Shown here: piece by piece, positions 36,962 to 49,210 of the stretch
Numbering within the stretch: the first letter of the stretch is position 1
How the letters are laid out: each line of letters opens with the position of its first letter
Source of the DNA: Anopheles merus
Lineage: Eukaryota > Arthropoda > Insecta > Diptera > Culicidae
Assembly: GCF_017562075.2 (NCBI RefSeq)
Contig: NC_054084.1
Span: 1,034,001-1,098,000 of the forward strand
Length of the DNA: 64,000 bases
Reading direction: 5' to 3'
Notes under the pieces: model-generated
The model's input: the letters and a program-made list of their open reading frames with translations, nothing else
Database searches by the model: none
Told to the model about the DNA's origin: nothing
Made by a program: the position numbers and the translations under genes

Positions 36962-38076
36962 CTACTGGTAAGCTGGTAAGTAAGCAAAAGGGCGAAACAT
37001 AACACAGCCGTATTTCACAGTAGATAAATCTTGTAATGAGTAAAAGGACGTGTCATTCTAGGCTGCACGTGTTGAGGGGCGATGTTTTGACGAAGGTGGC
37101 GCACGCAGGGATTCTCGAATGATCGAACCATTTGCTGCTAGTGGTACACCATTTCATGATAATTCACCATTACAGAAGTGACATTTTTTTAATTTTTAGA
37201 AGTTACGAACGGGACACTGAGGGACCTATTCCAACCAAAGCAACCTAATCAAACACATAAACGCATTAATACTACAATAATTTATAACGGATTGCATAGT
37301 TTTGGGCGTATTGTCATTATCGCCCTAAATGTTGCCTGTATTCAGGCGTTATCAACTCTTTAGTATGCATACTTTAAGGCGAAAAGGACTCTCATCATCT
37401 AAAGCACAATTTTGCCAACTACGTAAGCATGTTATGGTACCATAAAAGAATTCTCCATTTTCCTTCCAAAATCTTACACAATTCAGCCCCATTTCGGCAG
37501 TCTGCCGAGCTAACAGCATGCTTAAAGATAATCTTCCATCGTTCCATCCTTCCAGTAAGCAAACGGCTCCTAAAGCTCACCACACAACACCATGCACACT
37601 ACCAGCAAGCAATGGATCGATGTTGTTCCACGAGCTTCACATTAGTGGCGCGTCTCTCCTGACGTCAGAGCGTACCCACCTCTTCATCCTCCTCTCCAAA
37701 TGGTTGTTTTTCTGGTTGTTTAGTTTAGCTTCTTGCCGTTCCGCAAACCCAGTGTGGCACAAACAAGCATGTTTGGCTAGACCGGGACGTGGATTGCTAC
37801 AAAATCACTGTCAGGAGTAGTTAGCGAATCAATGTTCGGCTGGCCCGTCTACAGCAATCCCTGTTCCGGCCCACGTTCTGTGCGAGTTCCGGGACCGGGT
37901 CTAGAGTACAGGGAGGGGAAGGTTGGTTTTTTAAACGCTTTTCCGTGTCTTTTAAACTGGCGCTCGTGCTTGGGAGCACAGGAAAAAGCGATGCCAAGAA
38001 CCGAGAACGTGCTCCGTTGAATTCTTCCCCATTCGAATGGGTCGGGAGTGGGTTGGTTAGTTTTCTTTGGGATTTT

Positions 38077-38148
38077 TTGGCAGGCGGGGCTTGAACCCAG
38101 GAATGCTTAAAGACGATGAACCATCGGTTCACCAATCGCTCCCGCCAA
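38077..38148 (-). pseudogene. tRNA-like relic or head of a tRNA-derived SINE
   Basis: On the minus strand a perfect match to the RNA polymerase III B box (GGTTCAAGCCC) lies at 38097-38087, with loop TTCAAGC and a 4-of-5 T stem. Seven bases at each end, TTGGCGG and CTGCCAA, pair throughout with one G-T wobble, and the total length is 72 nt, as in a tRNA. A degenerate A box (GGGAGCGATTGG) lies about 40 bases upstream. The anticodon arm does not fold and the D loop is too long, so it is not a working tRNA. No T-run terminator follows. A tRNA pseudogene or SINE fragment fits best. Confidence 0.42.
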
Positions 38149-38727
38149 TGGCAGGAAAGCAGTCATTTCCTTTTTCTGTGTGCTGTCGAAAATATTAGAC
38201 ATGCACGTAATTTCCTCGGAAATGAGATTTTGATTTGTGGCGGGACTTACAGACACTCCTGCAAACTTTAGTGTTAGTTGTTGCTTTCTGCAGCTTTAAT
38301 ATGAATGTGTTTAAAGACATGAAAAGCTCTTAAAGATGATAAATATCATTGCATATTCCCCCGTGCTCAGAACAGTAATTTGATGAATCTTCCTCAAATG
38401 AATAGTTCATCAAATATTCAAAAAACTTATTAAACAAATAGTCATAAATTTTCTTTCAGTTGCAAGCTCCCGCTCAAATCAAATACACTCAATTTATTAC
38501 CCGCCGTTTAATGCACAGCGCACAAATTCCGTGTCATGCTTTGCCTCTTTTTTTTCTTTTTTTGCCTCACTGTACCCAATCATTCATTTATCCAATTTTC
38601 CTTCCTGTTTCGACTGCTTGCTCAATTATTGAAACGAAATGCCGTTCCAATGTACTTCCGGCAACGGTTTGCGATGCAACCGTTCGTTGTCATTCCTTAT
38701 CGTTTAGCTTTCGAATTTTCTTTGCAG

Positions 38728-38766
38728 AAGCGAAGTGGAAAAGCAGCTCGGGAAAAACCTTCCACC
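38728..38766 (+). CDS. Possible 39-nt microexon
   Basis: The pyrimidine-rich TTTTCTTTGCAG ends at 38727 and a GTACGT donor begins at 38767, framing 39 nt, a multiple of three. All three frames are open. The second reads SEVEKQLGKNLP using codons favoured in mosquitoes (GTG, AAG, CAG, CTC, AAC); the first reads KRSGKAAREKPST. A microexon of this size would add 13 residues without changing frame. Flanking exons were not identified, and short open pieces arise easily by chance. Confidence 0.2.
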
Positions 38767-41556
38767 GTACGTTATTTCTTTAGTGGATGATTTTATCGCC
38801 CAGAGATTTATCACTTTTTCTTGCTTTATTTTTCGTCGTTTTTTTTTCGTACGGGACAACCAATCGTGTACGGCCAAGTAAAAAGGCTAAATTGCTAGAA
38901 ATTGGTTTAAGGATTTTCTCTCCTCATTCCTCTTTCAATCTATCCCGCTCGCTCTCGGTCTAGCAAAGTTAACTTTAGCGTGTATGATAAATGAACCTTC
39001 ACTCGTCAATATTTAAATCGATAGTCCGGCAGCAGCGGCAGCACCAGCAAGACGCTGCGAAAAACCAGGCCAAGCGTTTGCAGAAAGCTCCCGGCGCCAG
39101 ACCCGATGGACCGGTGCGGCCTGGCAATGGCCCCGAATCCGAAACTAATCAAATACTTTCCGTGATTGGATTCATGACCTCATGTGGCGGAGCGGCAGCG
39201 GACGGCCGGCGGGTTGGCGTATTTGTACTGAATTTGTTTTCCATCAAGTGGCGCTCCGCACACGTAAATGCTTGGGAAAACAGGTACCCAGGCACACCGC
39301 AGTTTTCGCATATCGCCAAATGGGGCCAGGGCTAACGAAAATGGCATCGAGCATGTTTTGAAGTTATTGTTTTGGGGCTTGCTTCAGGATTTCGGGTTAA
39401 GGAGGAGGGAGAGTAGGTGGGCCTCAAAACGGATAGGTTTATTGCACCAGAAATACAGGCAATCAATGCGGTACTTTAGCCGCTTCACGTTAAATCAAGC
39501 AATGTGCGTTTTGATTTGTGGTAAATACATTTCGAACACCGCTGCTACTAATTTGATGCTGTAATTGTAAATCATTTTTCCATAGCTTCTGCCACATTTT
39601 GTATCGAATTTAGTAGACACATGAAAACATACGAAGCATTTTGCCAAACAGCTTTTTCTCCCACCCCTTATTTGAATCAGAATTTCGCTCCGGGAAAGGG
39701 TTACGGTTGCGTGTCGGAAAAACAAACGCTGTATCTGTTTGTTTTATCACGTGGGAATAAAAATGTGAAATCTGATACCAGTGCCAGAACCCCCACAGAC
39801 AACGAACTCAAAAGCTCCGCAAAAAAACTTGTCCGTTGTTATGATATGATTTTTAAGTTCCCTTTAACTGGCAGGAAATGTAATTTCCACCCTCTAACTT
39901 TCACCTTTTCTAGAGAAATGCTGCACCAGAGACCGGACTAACACCCCTACTACCTTTTGTTGCAAAAAAAAAGTCCACCCAGAACTCATCCAAACTCATC
40001 CAAGGGATTCACAAAACCGTACACAAATTGCACCTTTGGCTCATCCGTCGAGTGATGATGGAAAACCTCGGAATGGCATGACGAGCACCATTCGTACGGG
40101 ATGGCAACGACGATGGTGATGGGTGATTCAATTAAAAATGCTGCAGACAAGTGATCCATAAGCAATGATTAAAAGTACCCTTCTCGCCGGTTCTCGCTTT
40201 TTCGTTCACGCAAATGCGGGTGAAAATTGTAGCGAAAAGTTGTAGTTGTTTCCGTGCGCTGCTGTGGCGCTGGAAGAAGCTGGCTCTAATGAATAGCCCA
40301 GGCGGTCCGGGCATTCGATGGGCAGTAATAAAACTCACACAAAACCGAGCGCCCAAAAGAAGCCAAGAACATTGCGCTCGGTTTGTTGTACGTACAAAAG
40401 GCAGCAAACAAATTAGAACATCATCAGCAAGGGGCAGGATGAAGCCGAAGCCGGTGAGCACCCGGAGAAAATTTGTATTTACACTGGCATTGTGGCACAG
40501 GATAAAGTTTGCTGCGAAACGCTACAAAACTGAACCGACACTTGCGAGCTCGGAAGGTTTCACGAGGGCCCGGGCCGGGATTTTTGGAAAAGAGCAGCTG
40601 CAAAATATTTCACTGTTGTTCGCCGCGCCCGTTGTTTGGGTTTTATTTTTGGAAAGTTTTCAATTACTTCCATTGCTTTGATTCGGAGAATTGCAGATGG
40701 TATGTCCGATTTTTATTTTCTGGTGCAAGAAAATATGAAAGCTATTCGGTGAACGCCTGTAGAATGAAATATTCCTCCTGCCTATGGTTCAGCAGTACAG
40801 AATCTGTTATAAAACATTCTCAATCTAGCATTTAATGCACTGCTTTAACATTTTTTTAACTTATTCAACTGCCCAAATCAGTTCTTAATCCACAAATAAT
40901 CTGTTTTGTAACCCAATATCTTATTTTTTGCTTATAAAATAAAATAAATCAATACGTATCAAGAATCACGGGATTGCTAAAGGAAAACTTCCAAAGGTTA
41001 ACCATTAGATGGCCATTCTGGTAACCCGTTTCCTGCAACCACAAGCGATACAGCCTGAATCAAACCCATAACCAAGGCTTCAATTTTCGGCTTCACAACA
41101 ACGAAATTCCGACCAAAGGCTAACGCCATCGCACGTTATCGCTATTAAATTGTTTCCTAAAGCGCCTCTTATCGTCATCGTACATCAATGCCCCGGGGGT
41201 GGCTGGTAGGCATACAAAGTGAAACAAAATCATACTTCTTCCCCAGCTCACCCTTCAAGAAGTCGCCATTCCATCCATCACCATTCACAATTCCTCGGTT
41301 TTTCATCGTGTCTGTGTACGTGAGTGTGTGTGTTTTTGTGCACCATCAATAAAGCAAAAGAATCGCTATCCAAACATGCAACCATCCTGGTCGGTAGGTT
41401 CGGCGGGCCACTCCGCAGGCTACGGTCGCTGTCTAGACGGCGCGAGACAACCGACCCCGGATGTATGTAGCGAGGTCGAAGCTTATCGTGCAGATTTGTC
41501 GAACCCGAAGACAATTTCCGAAAGCTTTTCCCGTCCTGTCACGGGACGGGCGGGAA

Positions 41557-41574
41557 ACACACACACACACACAC
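41557..41574. repeat. (AC)n microsatellite
   Basis: Nine AC units, followed by TCACAA. Confidence 0.9.
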
Positions 41575-42608
41575 TCACAAACCAATCCCGCCTTCGGTGA
41601 AGAAGGTTTTTGTAAAACAGAATAGGCTCGTTTCATGTGCAGGATGTTGGTAGATTGTTTCGTCTTTTTCATTCACTTCCCTTGCTTCATGCTTCTTCGA
41701 CGAGCGGTGAAAGCATGCCCTTGCACATTGTAAGCGTGAACAAAAAGGCACCTGCCCTGCCCACTTGCCGAAGAGCTCTTTGCGAAACCACCGAGGCCCA
41801 CAGACGACTTGAGACGATTGACAAATAGCTGCAGGCATCACCGCCCGGGTTGACTTGCTGGCCAGCTTTTGTGCAGAATGAACTTGTCATACTCGTGTAA
41901 GAAAAGCATCCAATAGCTCTGCCGTCTCCAGGACTGGGTGTGTGTGTGTGTTTGAGAGCAAGCAACATAATAAAAATAAATATATAGCTCGATGTGTATA
42001 TCGGGCCGGGCTCATCATCGCATCATATCCGCCATGGGAATAGAACGCGCTATTCCTACGCCCTCCCCCAAAAAGGCGCACAGGAAACGCAAAGAATCGC
42101 CCACCGAGCGGGAACCGTGATTATGCAAAGCTTCCGCCCAAAAGGAGGTGCCAACGGTGCGGGTGTTTTCATCATCATCATCAACATCCAACACAATTCA
42201 TGTGGCCTATACCACACACACACGCACCTCATGCTTTATGCCCCACGGAAGCGTACTCAAAGCGTACTCGAAAGGCCCATTTTCATGGGCAAACAAGCGT
42301 CCCGCACGGTCTTATGCTTCAGCTCCAACCAAAATGATCTATAGACACTCTTCCACACACCCACCGAGCGAGACTTGGTCGCAAAAAAGGGAAGAAAAAC
42401 GGTTAGCACAACTTTAGACAACATCGAAACGATCCATCTTACGTTTAAATCTTTACAGCGTCCCCAAAACCCGAAGGGTCGTTATTTAGTGACCATTGAT
42501 GTGGTGTGTGTGTGTATTCTCCGCTCCCTTGTGGCTGTTTGACAAATCGTTTCACCGCCTCCGTCGAAGATGGATGCTGCTCAAGATGCTCTCATTCTTT
42601 GGCAGAAG

Positions 42609-42621
42609 CCCCCCCCCCCCC
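42609..42621. repeat. Poly-C run (13)
   Basis: Homopolymer of about 13 C bases, equal to G13 on the minus strand. Confidence 0.88.
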
Positions 42622-45600
42622 TTCCCTTGGAACCATAAAATTCCAACAAATTCCTGACGACGGCTTCCGGTTGTCGCCTTAAAGAGGCGCGCTCTACGGT
42701 GTCGGGATGGCATTTTGTCTCCTCCTTTTTTCTGCAGCAGCCAGCTTTATGGGTGATACGCAGATCATAAACCTGCTTCTGTGTGTTGCCCTTTGCGTGA
42801 TGCCGTGATTGTTCTTGCGGGTGGATATCCTCTGCATGTCATGCACCTGGCGCGGGTGTGATTATTCCCCCGTTTATGAAGTCTTTCTTTCTCCGTGAGG
42901 CATTTTTGACGAGAGTGTACCTGTGCGATGCTTAAACAAACAACGTGTGTCAAGCAGTTAACTTTTAAAAGACTTTCATCCCACCAGCAAACCGGTGTAA
43001 AATTGCTACCGGAGTGCGGCAAAAGGCGACGACGATGATCGTAAAAATCCACAAACACTGGTTCGTAGACAATCGTAGCTGGCAGGTAGTGTCCCATGGA
43101 AAGAAGGCCTCATAAAATGGTTTCAATTACAGTTTATTGTACGACATTCCAATTTACGCAAACTCGCAGAGTCCTGTGGCAAGTCAACCCAGACACTGGA
43201 CGGCTGTAAACACTGTTTGTCCTCCCCCCATTATGACTCAACGGGCGATCGATCCCTACCAGCCCAGAGTTGCAGTTTTTGTCTGCCTGTCAAACCTGTC
43301 TGACTACTGAAATGTATCGCTTCCACCTTCCCTCTCCGCATCGGAAAGTCAACCAGAAGCCGCTGGACGGAAGGAACATGAAAATGTAATTTACACGTCC
43401 ATTAGACCACGTTTGGCTGATTACTTATTCCTTGAATCGTAGCCGTAATCGTAATCCCCGCCCACCCATCCCCACGCCCCAGAGAATGCAATTCGGGATG
43501 CAAGTTTAAAGGGTTTTTTTCCCATCCCCATTTTTCACGCTTTCCGTTTTCCACTGCTCGCTATCAGTCGGGTTTTGCAGATCGTTAATGCAAATGGAAT
43601 TCTGATGCGGAACAGCAGCACAAAAACACGACTGCATTTGGTTTGTGCATCAAACGAAACCGTCCACAAACGAAGCGAAGGGAGGGCAGGGAAGCATGCG
43701 GCATGCTGCTGGGTATTGTCCATTCCGAGGGAAACTACACCACTAAAATCAAAGGACCAATTTTCTCTTACTCACATCAAACGGCTGTTGACACCTCTCG
43801 GGAGTCAGGGGTGCTGCTGGAGAATGGAAAACTTCTGTTGGGGAAATTATGATTCCTTTTTGTTTTCAAACAGACTGCATGGCACAGCTTTGTGTGATTA
43901 CATTTTCCCACCGTAGACGGTGGCGATCGACGTGTCGCTGGCTGGTGGATGAAAAGTTTCAAACGAATTTTGAATCAGATGCAAAGCGGTTTCGCATCGT
44001 TTACGATCTTTGTAACGGGGTTTGTCTAGTTTGAGGTTTGTATTTGAGTTAAAAAAAGCCACACCATGACAACATTAGCATATTACAGTTTTCAACACTT
44101 TGTTGCTGAATGATCAAATAGTAATCTCGTCCAATAGGGTATATCATTTAAAACTAGTGTAATTTAGTAGTGAGCTTTTCATTTTGTTTCAAAGAAAAAT
44201 AAAGTCAATATAAATGAATGAATAATAAAGTTATATATTAACGAGTAAACTTGCTCCCACTGCTCTACACGGAGGCCTGTCTGGCAATCAAAAAGCTATT
44301 TCCAAACACAACCATATCACACCGAAACAAATCGTTTCAAATCGTTTCCAAATTCCGCTCTTTAATACCAACACGTGATACAGTTGCTGCGGAACGCTAA
44401 ACGATCGTCTCACTGTGATGGAGGCAATAAAAAATGTGCCAAAAGTGTTGTTTCATCACTTCCGGATTGATTTTTGAAACCCATCCTACCTGCCTACCAA
44501 CCGTAGCGATCCCAACCAGCCCTCTCCCAGTCCACTGGCCGCTTACTAACGGCTTTACGGCAGTATATTGACGATCCAGATTCCTCCACGCATCTCCGGT
44601 GCTTCCCTCTTGTTTGTGGTTAGCATTTACTCACTTTTCCTTCTGTCACACATTTTATGTCGTGCAGCGTATTTAATGGTTCAACCCATCTTTTCGGTAT
44701 AGAACACTTCCACACACTTGCACACACACGTACACGAGCATTACGAAAAGTTTCACTTAATACGCTCAGTTCGTACCGCAGTAAAATCCATCACACTTTG
44801 CCATTAAAATATTTATCGTTTGCTCGTATGTATATTTTAATTTGTTCTCGTCGGTGTCGTCCTTGCCCAGTCGGTGGAGTGGGATACTGTGTGGTTTTTC
44901 CTCCCAAACCCAAATATGCACTATCTGTGCCACACCAACACAATCACGCGCGCATACATTGAGTTTTCCGCAACTCTCTGCACACGACACCATTTGTATC
45001 CGCTTTCGTGTACATCTCCGTTTGCAAGTGATTCGTCCTCGGATTGTTTTTTGTTGGTCTGTATGTGTGTGTATGTGTATGTTTGCGCCTTCAGCCACCC
45101 ATTTCCGATTGACAAAGCGCCCGTCCGCACGCCATCAAAGTGGGGCCGCCATGGCCCTGAGAATCATGCTCGAAAATTTATTGTACAATTGAGTCATAAA
45201 GCGAAACATAATCCCGCACTGATATTTTATGTTTACGATGCTACCACGCTGCGACGCTGTCTCGCAATGGGGAATCCTTTTGCCGGTCGGGTGGCTTTCC
45301 TGCTCGCCATGTCGGTTTTACTCCAGGAGGGGAGAGAATGAGAGACAGACATAGAGAGAAAGTGTGCCAGACGAACATGCAAAGTGAAAATGAAGCGTTT
45401 TTGCTTGTTTGTTTTCCTTGTAAAAAAGCATTCCCATCCCTACTGATAAGGATAAGCCAGGCAGGAAAAATGTCCCACATCTCCGATTTCAGATGATAAG
45501 AAAACAATGAATAGGAGGCAAACACATCACGCTTGCCTCACAGCAAACCACAAGTAACATTCAATTCCCCAAGCAACTTACCAGCCCAGGGAAAACACAA

Positions 45601-46199
45601 TCACCTTCCACGATCGATCCTTCTTGCTGGCTCACGACGGATGAAACATTCTCCTCTCCATTTTCCAATGCCCGAATAGAGGTCAGATGGGTTTGTCGGT
45701 AACGTTCCTCCGCTCGTCTTCCCCTAATAACCCAGCGCAGCCGCTCTTACCTTTACCTTATCAAACGCCGTACCGCCATCAGGAGTGCAATTGCTTGCGA
45801 AAAACCGAGACGCAAATCGGTTTTGGCGTTCTTTGCCTCCGCTTGGGTTCCTTATCGGATAAATCAACGTTTGCCCAATTGCCAAACTTCAGCCCTCAGC
45901 CCCAAAGCCTTTCCTGCCACCCAGCGCTCCGAGTGTGTATGTGTGTGTTCATGTCGGCTATGCTACGCTTTTCGCTTCCTCGGCGGACCGCCATCATCGC
46001 CCAGACAGAAAACCATCGGAAGCTCCAGTCGAGCGACTAGAGTAAATTTATGCTTGCTGCATCTCCGCAACGGCGGCAACATTCCACACCCTCCCCACCG
46101 GCCCCTATTTACCCTTTACTGGCCACTGCTTCCATCCTTTTCCCCGTCCCACCCCGAAGAGAAACGACGCGCCATGGCAAATTCTTCCCCGCTTGACGG

Positions 46200-46806
46200 C
46201 CGATAGGATTCAGTTTCGGATGGTTTTGTATAACCTTTTTTATTCGCCTGCTTCCATCTCGTTCCCTCTCTAGTCGTTCGCGCTCTCTTCCGATCCATTT
46301 TATCCACTGCAGTGGGAATGTGTCGCGCACCGAGAGTTCGAGCTTCGAGCTGGGCGAAAAGTTCACTCACATGGATTGGGCGAACGCGCGTCTGTAACGA
46401 TCTACTTTATGTCTCCGGGACGCCGTGGCGCCACGGCACGCCAAAAGCTACTCGCGTCCTTGCGCAACCCTTCCCGCTGTCCTGTTCGCCCTGTTCGCCT
46501 CTCGCTCGCTCTTTTTTTTTTGCTCCTCTTTCATCCACCGCTCCTCTCCTTTCCTCGAAGCAAGGAGAGCAGGCATGGAAAATTCTCACACTATTTTTCC
46601 CGTTTTGTCCGCGTGCTGGTGGTGTGCGCCCACTGTCAACGACGATTTTCCGCGCCGGCATACTGTGTGTCCGTAGTCTGTGTTTTTTTTTTGTTCTTGT
46701 CCCTCAGTAGCTTACATACAAAAAAAAAACAACTCCAACTATGCCGGCAACGTAGTGCGAACAAAAAAAACCCCAGCCAGGGAAAACTTCGTATTATTGT
46801 ATGCGC
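46200..46806 (+). promoter_or_regulatory. Candidate plus-strand promoter and first exon
   Basis: A CpG-rich block from about 46.2 to 46.68 kb passes abruptly into A-rich leader-like sequence. A TCAGTA initiator match has its A at 46706. From there, about 100 bases lead to a strong donor, GTAAGT, at 46807-46812. A short upstream frame (ATG CCG GCA ACG stop) lies inside. A second ATG at 46801 lies directly before the donor (ATG CGC|GTAAGT). Another initiator match, TTCAGTTTCGG, lies near 46210. I see no TATA box at -30 and no good downstream promoter element, and no matching coding exon was identified to the right. Confidence 0.3.
46422..46437. other. 16-bp perfect GC palindrome
   Basis: GCCGTGGCGCCACGGC reads the same on both strands. 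About one such palindrome is expected by chance in a window this size. Its place within the CpG-rich block upstream of the candidate initiator is the only reason to list it. Confidence 0.6.
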
Positions 46807-47155
46807 GTAAGTGAGGAAATAAGCAAGAATAAGTGGAAATGCGCGCGCGAAACACATACATAACCAATAGAAATTCAATCGAGTTACGGAGGAAAACTGT
46901 GAGCACAAGCTAGTGGTAGGGAAAAATGAAAAAAAACAGCCCCACAAAAGCTCCCTTACTCCCGCTGCTGCTCTAGTCTTCTTCAAACCAGAAGCGAAAA
47001 ACTTCGACTGCGTGCTAGCGCAGTTTGAGCAAGCGAGCAGGATGAAGATGACGGCAAACCCTACAAAAGCGAGTAAATGAAAGGAACATCAAGCCGAGAA
47101 CAATTGAAGCTTGTAAAAGAAGCTGAAACTGAGACAGGAAACAATAGAGAGCGAT

Positions 47156-47186
<31 letters not shown>

Positions 47187-47355
47187 ATGAGGGAGTGAGA
47201 GAGCGCATGGTACGCGAGAGTTTGCCGTGAACACCGCACCCTTACACCGATTGGAAGCTTTCGAGTGTTTGGGAAAGCAGAATACAAAAGCACTAAAAAA
47301 ATATCCCTCTCACACACACACACACTACCGAAGCGCTTGATAAAACTTTGAGATG
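46807..47355 (+). other. Purine-rich leader-like stretch
   Basis: A/G-rich sequence continues past the GTAAGT donor, with many GAAA, AAGC and GAGAG words and no long frame in the plus direction. It resembles insect untranslated leader or the start of a first intron. It contains the AG microsatellite listed separately. Transcription is inferred only. Confidence 0.3.
47156..47179. repeat. (AG)12 microsatellite, GAGA-factor-like
   Basis: Twelve AG units followed by CGAGAGAATGAGGG. In Drosophila, GAGAG tracts bind GAGA factor (Trl) and mark paused promoters. Binding here is inference. Confidence 0.85.
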
Positions 47356-47557
47356 ATTAAAAAAAGGCGTTCGTTTTCTTGCGCTTGGAGGGATGCCAAG
47401 GAAAAAATCGGGTGCACAACATGACAGCCATTACCGGTAGCGCATGAGGCGAAACGCACGGGGGACACGTGGTCGGTTGGTTGGTTTTGGAGTTTGGATT
47501 CTGGTCAGCGAACTGACCGGGCGAGCTGTTCGAGAGCTGTTTACGTTGCGTTGAGCC

Positions 47558-47581
47558 GGGGAGAGGGAGGGGGGAGTTGGG
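47558..47581 (+). other. G-quadruplex motif
   Basis: G-runs of 4, 3, 6 and 3 with loops AGA, A and AGTT meet the standard quadruplex pattern. It lies about 0.75 kb right of the candidate plus-strand first exon. Confidence 0.65.
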
Positions 47582-49193
47582 TGGAGGAAACAAAAACTTC
47601 TCCCCACGGGGCAACTGGATAGGGAATGGCAGGAGGGAGGAGAAAAACAACACACACCCCGGGGCACATTCATCACCGCGGCCCAAGTTTCGTGTGGGGT
47701 GAAGCAGCCGAGGTAAGGACGCATTGCAGCCGTAACGATCTCTTCCACCATGTTCGACCACTTTAACTAAACAAATTTCGGGGCTTTTCGCTTTAGTTCA
47801 TTGCCGGTGGTCAGCGATTTTCCTACTCGAACGGGGTAAGGGCGCCATGGAAAGGGATACACACTAACAGTTGGCCAGTGACTTTAGCCCGGAAGTGAAG
47901 TCCTGTTGTCGGTTGTTTGCCTCGCTTGTATACATATGTGTATGTGTGTGTGTGTGTCGTTGTTGGCAACGGTTTCTGTTGGCTTCCGCCTTGCACAAAC
48001 GTTGTTGATTTTTGGCTTTTTTGTGTGTCCTGTTCCCCTTGTTCTTACGAAGAAGACATACACTTTGAGCACGGAGAGCAGGACACATGCACACACTGAA
48101 CCAGAACTAACAAGTAAAATTGAAACTTCACTGCAAAGCGTGGAGACGTCAGAGTGGTTGATCAAGTGCACCAAAATGCATCCCAGCGTAAATCATTGTC
48201 CGTTCGCGCGCCAGTGATGACGCTGCCGATGCAATCATTGCAGCTTCAGCTGCAGGTCAAACGTGAGGTGGAAATCGCCGATTGAACGATGCAGTTGTTC
48301 GGTCATTATTCGTGAATGATTTTCGCACGCGAATGGACCGTGATTTGTGTTTGGCGTGGTTGAACAGTGGTTTTTTGTAGGTGGTCTAGGGCTATCATCG
48401 CCCAACAGTGGATGGATGGACTTCATTCGACGGGATTCGTTCGTGTCAGAACAAGCCAAAGGCCGAAAAGCAAACATGACCGGGACGCAATACATCCGGC
48501 TTCATCAGGTAGCCATTGACCGAGAGGATAGCAACAACCGGAAGGATCGCTTTCGGGTGGAACAAATTTGGTCAAACACTATCCTTTGCCTATGCGGTGC
48601 GTTTCAAGCGGCAACAATTCTGAATCTATTTCATATCCATCCAAATGGGGGGATTGTTTTTAGACTTTTTTTTAGAGAGATAGTCTTCTGGTCTAATCAT
48701 CTTGCTTTTTTTTTTTAAACTGTACTATTAATTTCAGTTCTAACTTCTAAGTAAAATGCTTAAAGTGTAGTGCAGTATCCAATTGGAACATTCTGTCTTC
48801 TTTCATTTAAATTTCCAATTCCATTCTAATATTACATTTACTAATGTGAATATATTTAATCTTATAGTAAATACACCTTTTCTAGCCTCCAATACTCGTT
48901 ATCAATCAGACCAACATGAAAATGACCCCCTATACAATTACAATCCCTTTAAAACAAACACTTCAATCGGACACATTAGCACCCCAAAAACATTCACCTC
49001 GCAACGCGAAATCGGCTGGTCGAAACATGCTAAACGTATTTCACCCTCCGCCAAACCACCAATCGAACAAATCGGAATCCGACGGCCCCGAAAAAGCAAT
49101 CAGCCATTGCTGCAGCGGAAGCAATATTGTAGTCTTTTGCCTTACGCTCCCGTTCCCATTTACATTACCGATTTACGATTGCCATCGCCTCAC

Positions 49194-49210
49194 CACACAC
49201 ACACACACAC
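49194..49210. repeat. (CA)n microsatellite
   Basis: Eight to nine CA units. Confidence 0.88.

Larger units (their letters stand above)
36962..46199. other. Mostly featureless stretch with scattered elements
   Basis: No complete gene is seen. The listed items are a tRNA-like relic, a possible 39-nt microexon, a CA repeat and a C13 run. Another good acceptor is at 38459 (TTTTCTTTCAG), and a NAGNAG acceptor (CTGCAGCAG) is at 42734-42740. The short open frames after these lack good donors. A GC hairpin, CCCGTCC/GGACGGG, lies at about 41531-41550 beside the CA repeat. A GT repeat is at 41938-41951 and a short CAT repeat at 42170-42182. Confidence 0.5.

Noticed and set aside
44766..45098. 110-codon minus-strand frame with a charged C-terminus
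   Set aside because: Starts in a TACA/CACA repeat and has no good splice signals; the protein-like look is not evidence by itself because opposite-strand frames here look equally plausible.
48120..48280. Plus-strand text reading like a protein C-terminus (MTLPMQSLQLQLQVKREVE)
   Set aside because: Only about 50 codons between stops, with no convincing acceptor upstream; the repeated CAG/CTG words explain the Gln/Leu pattern.
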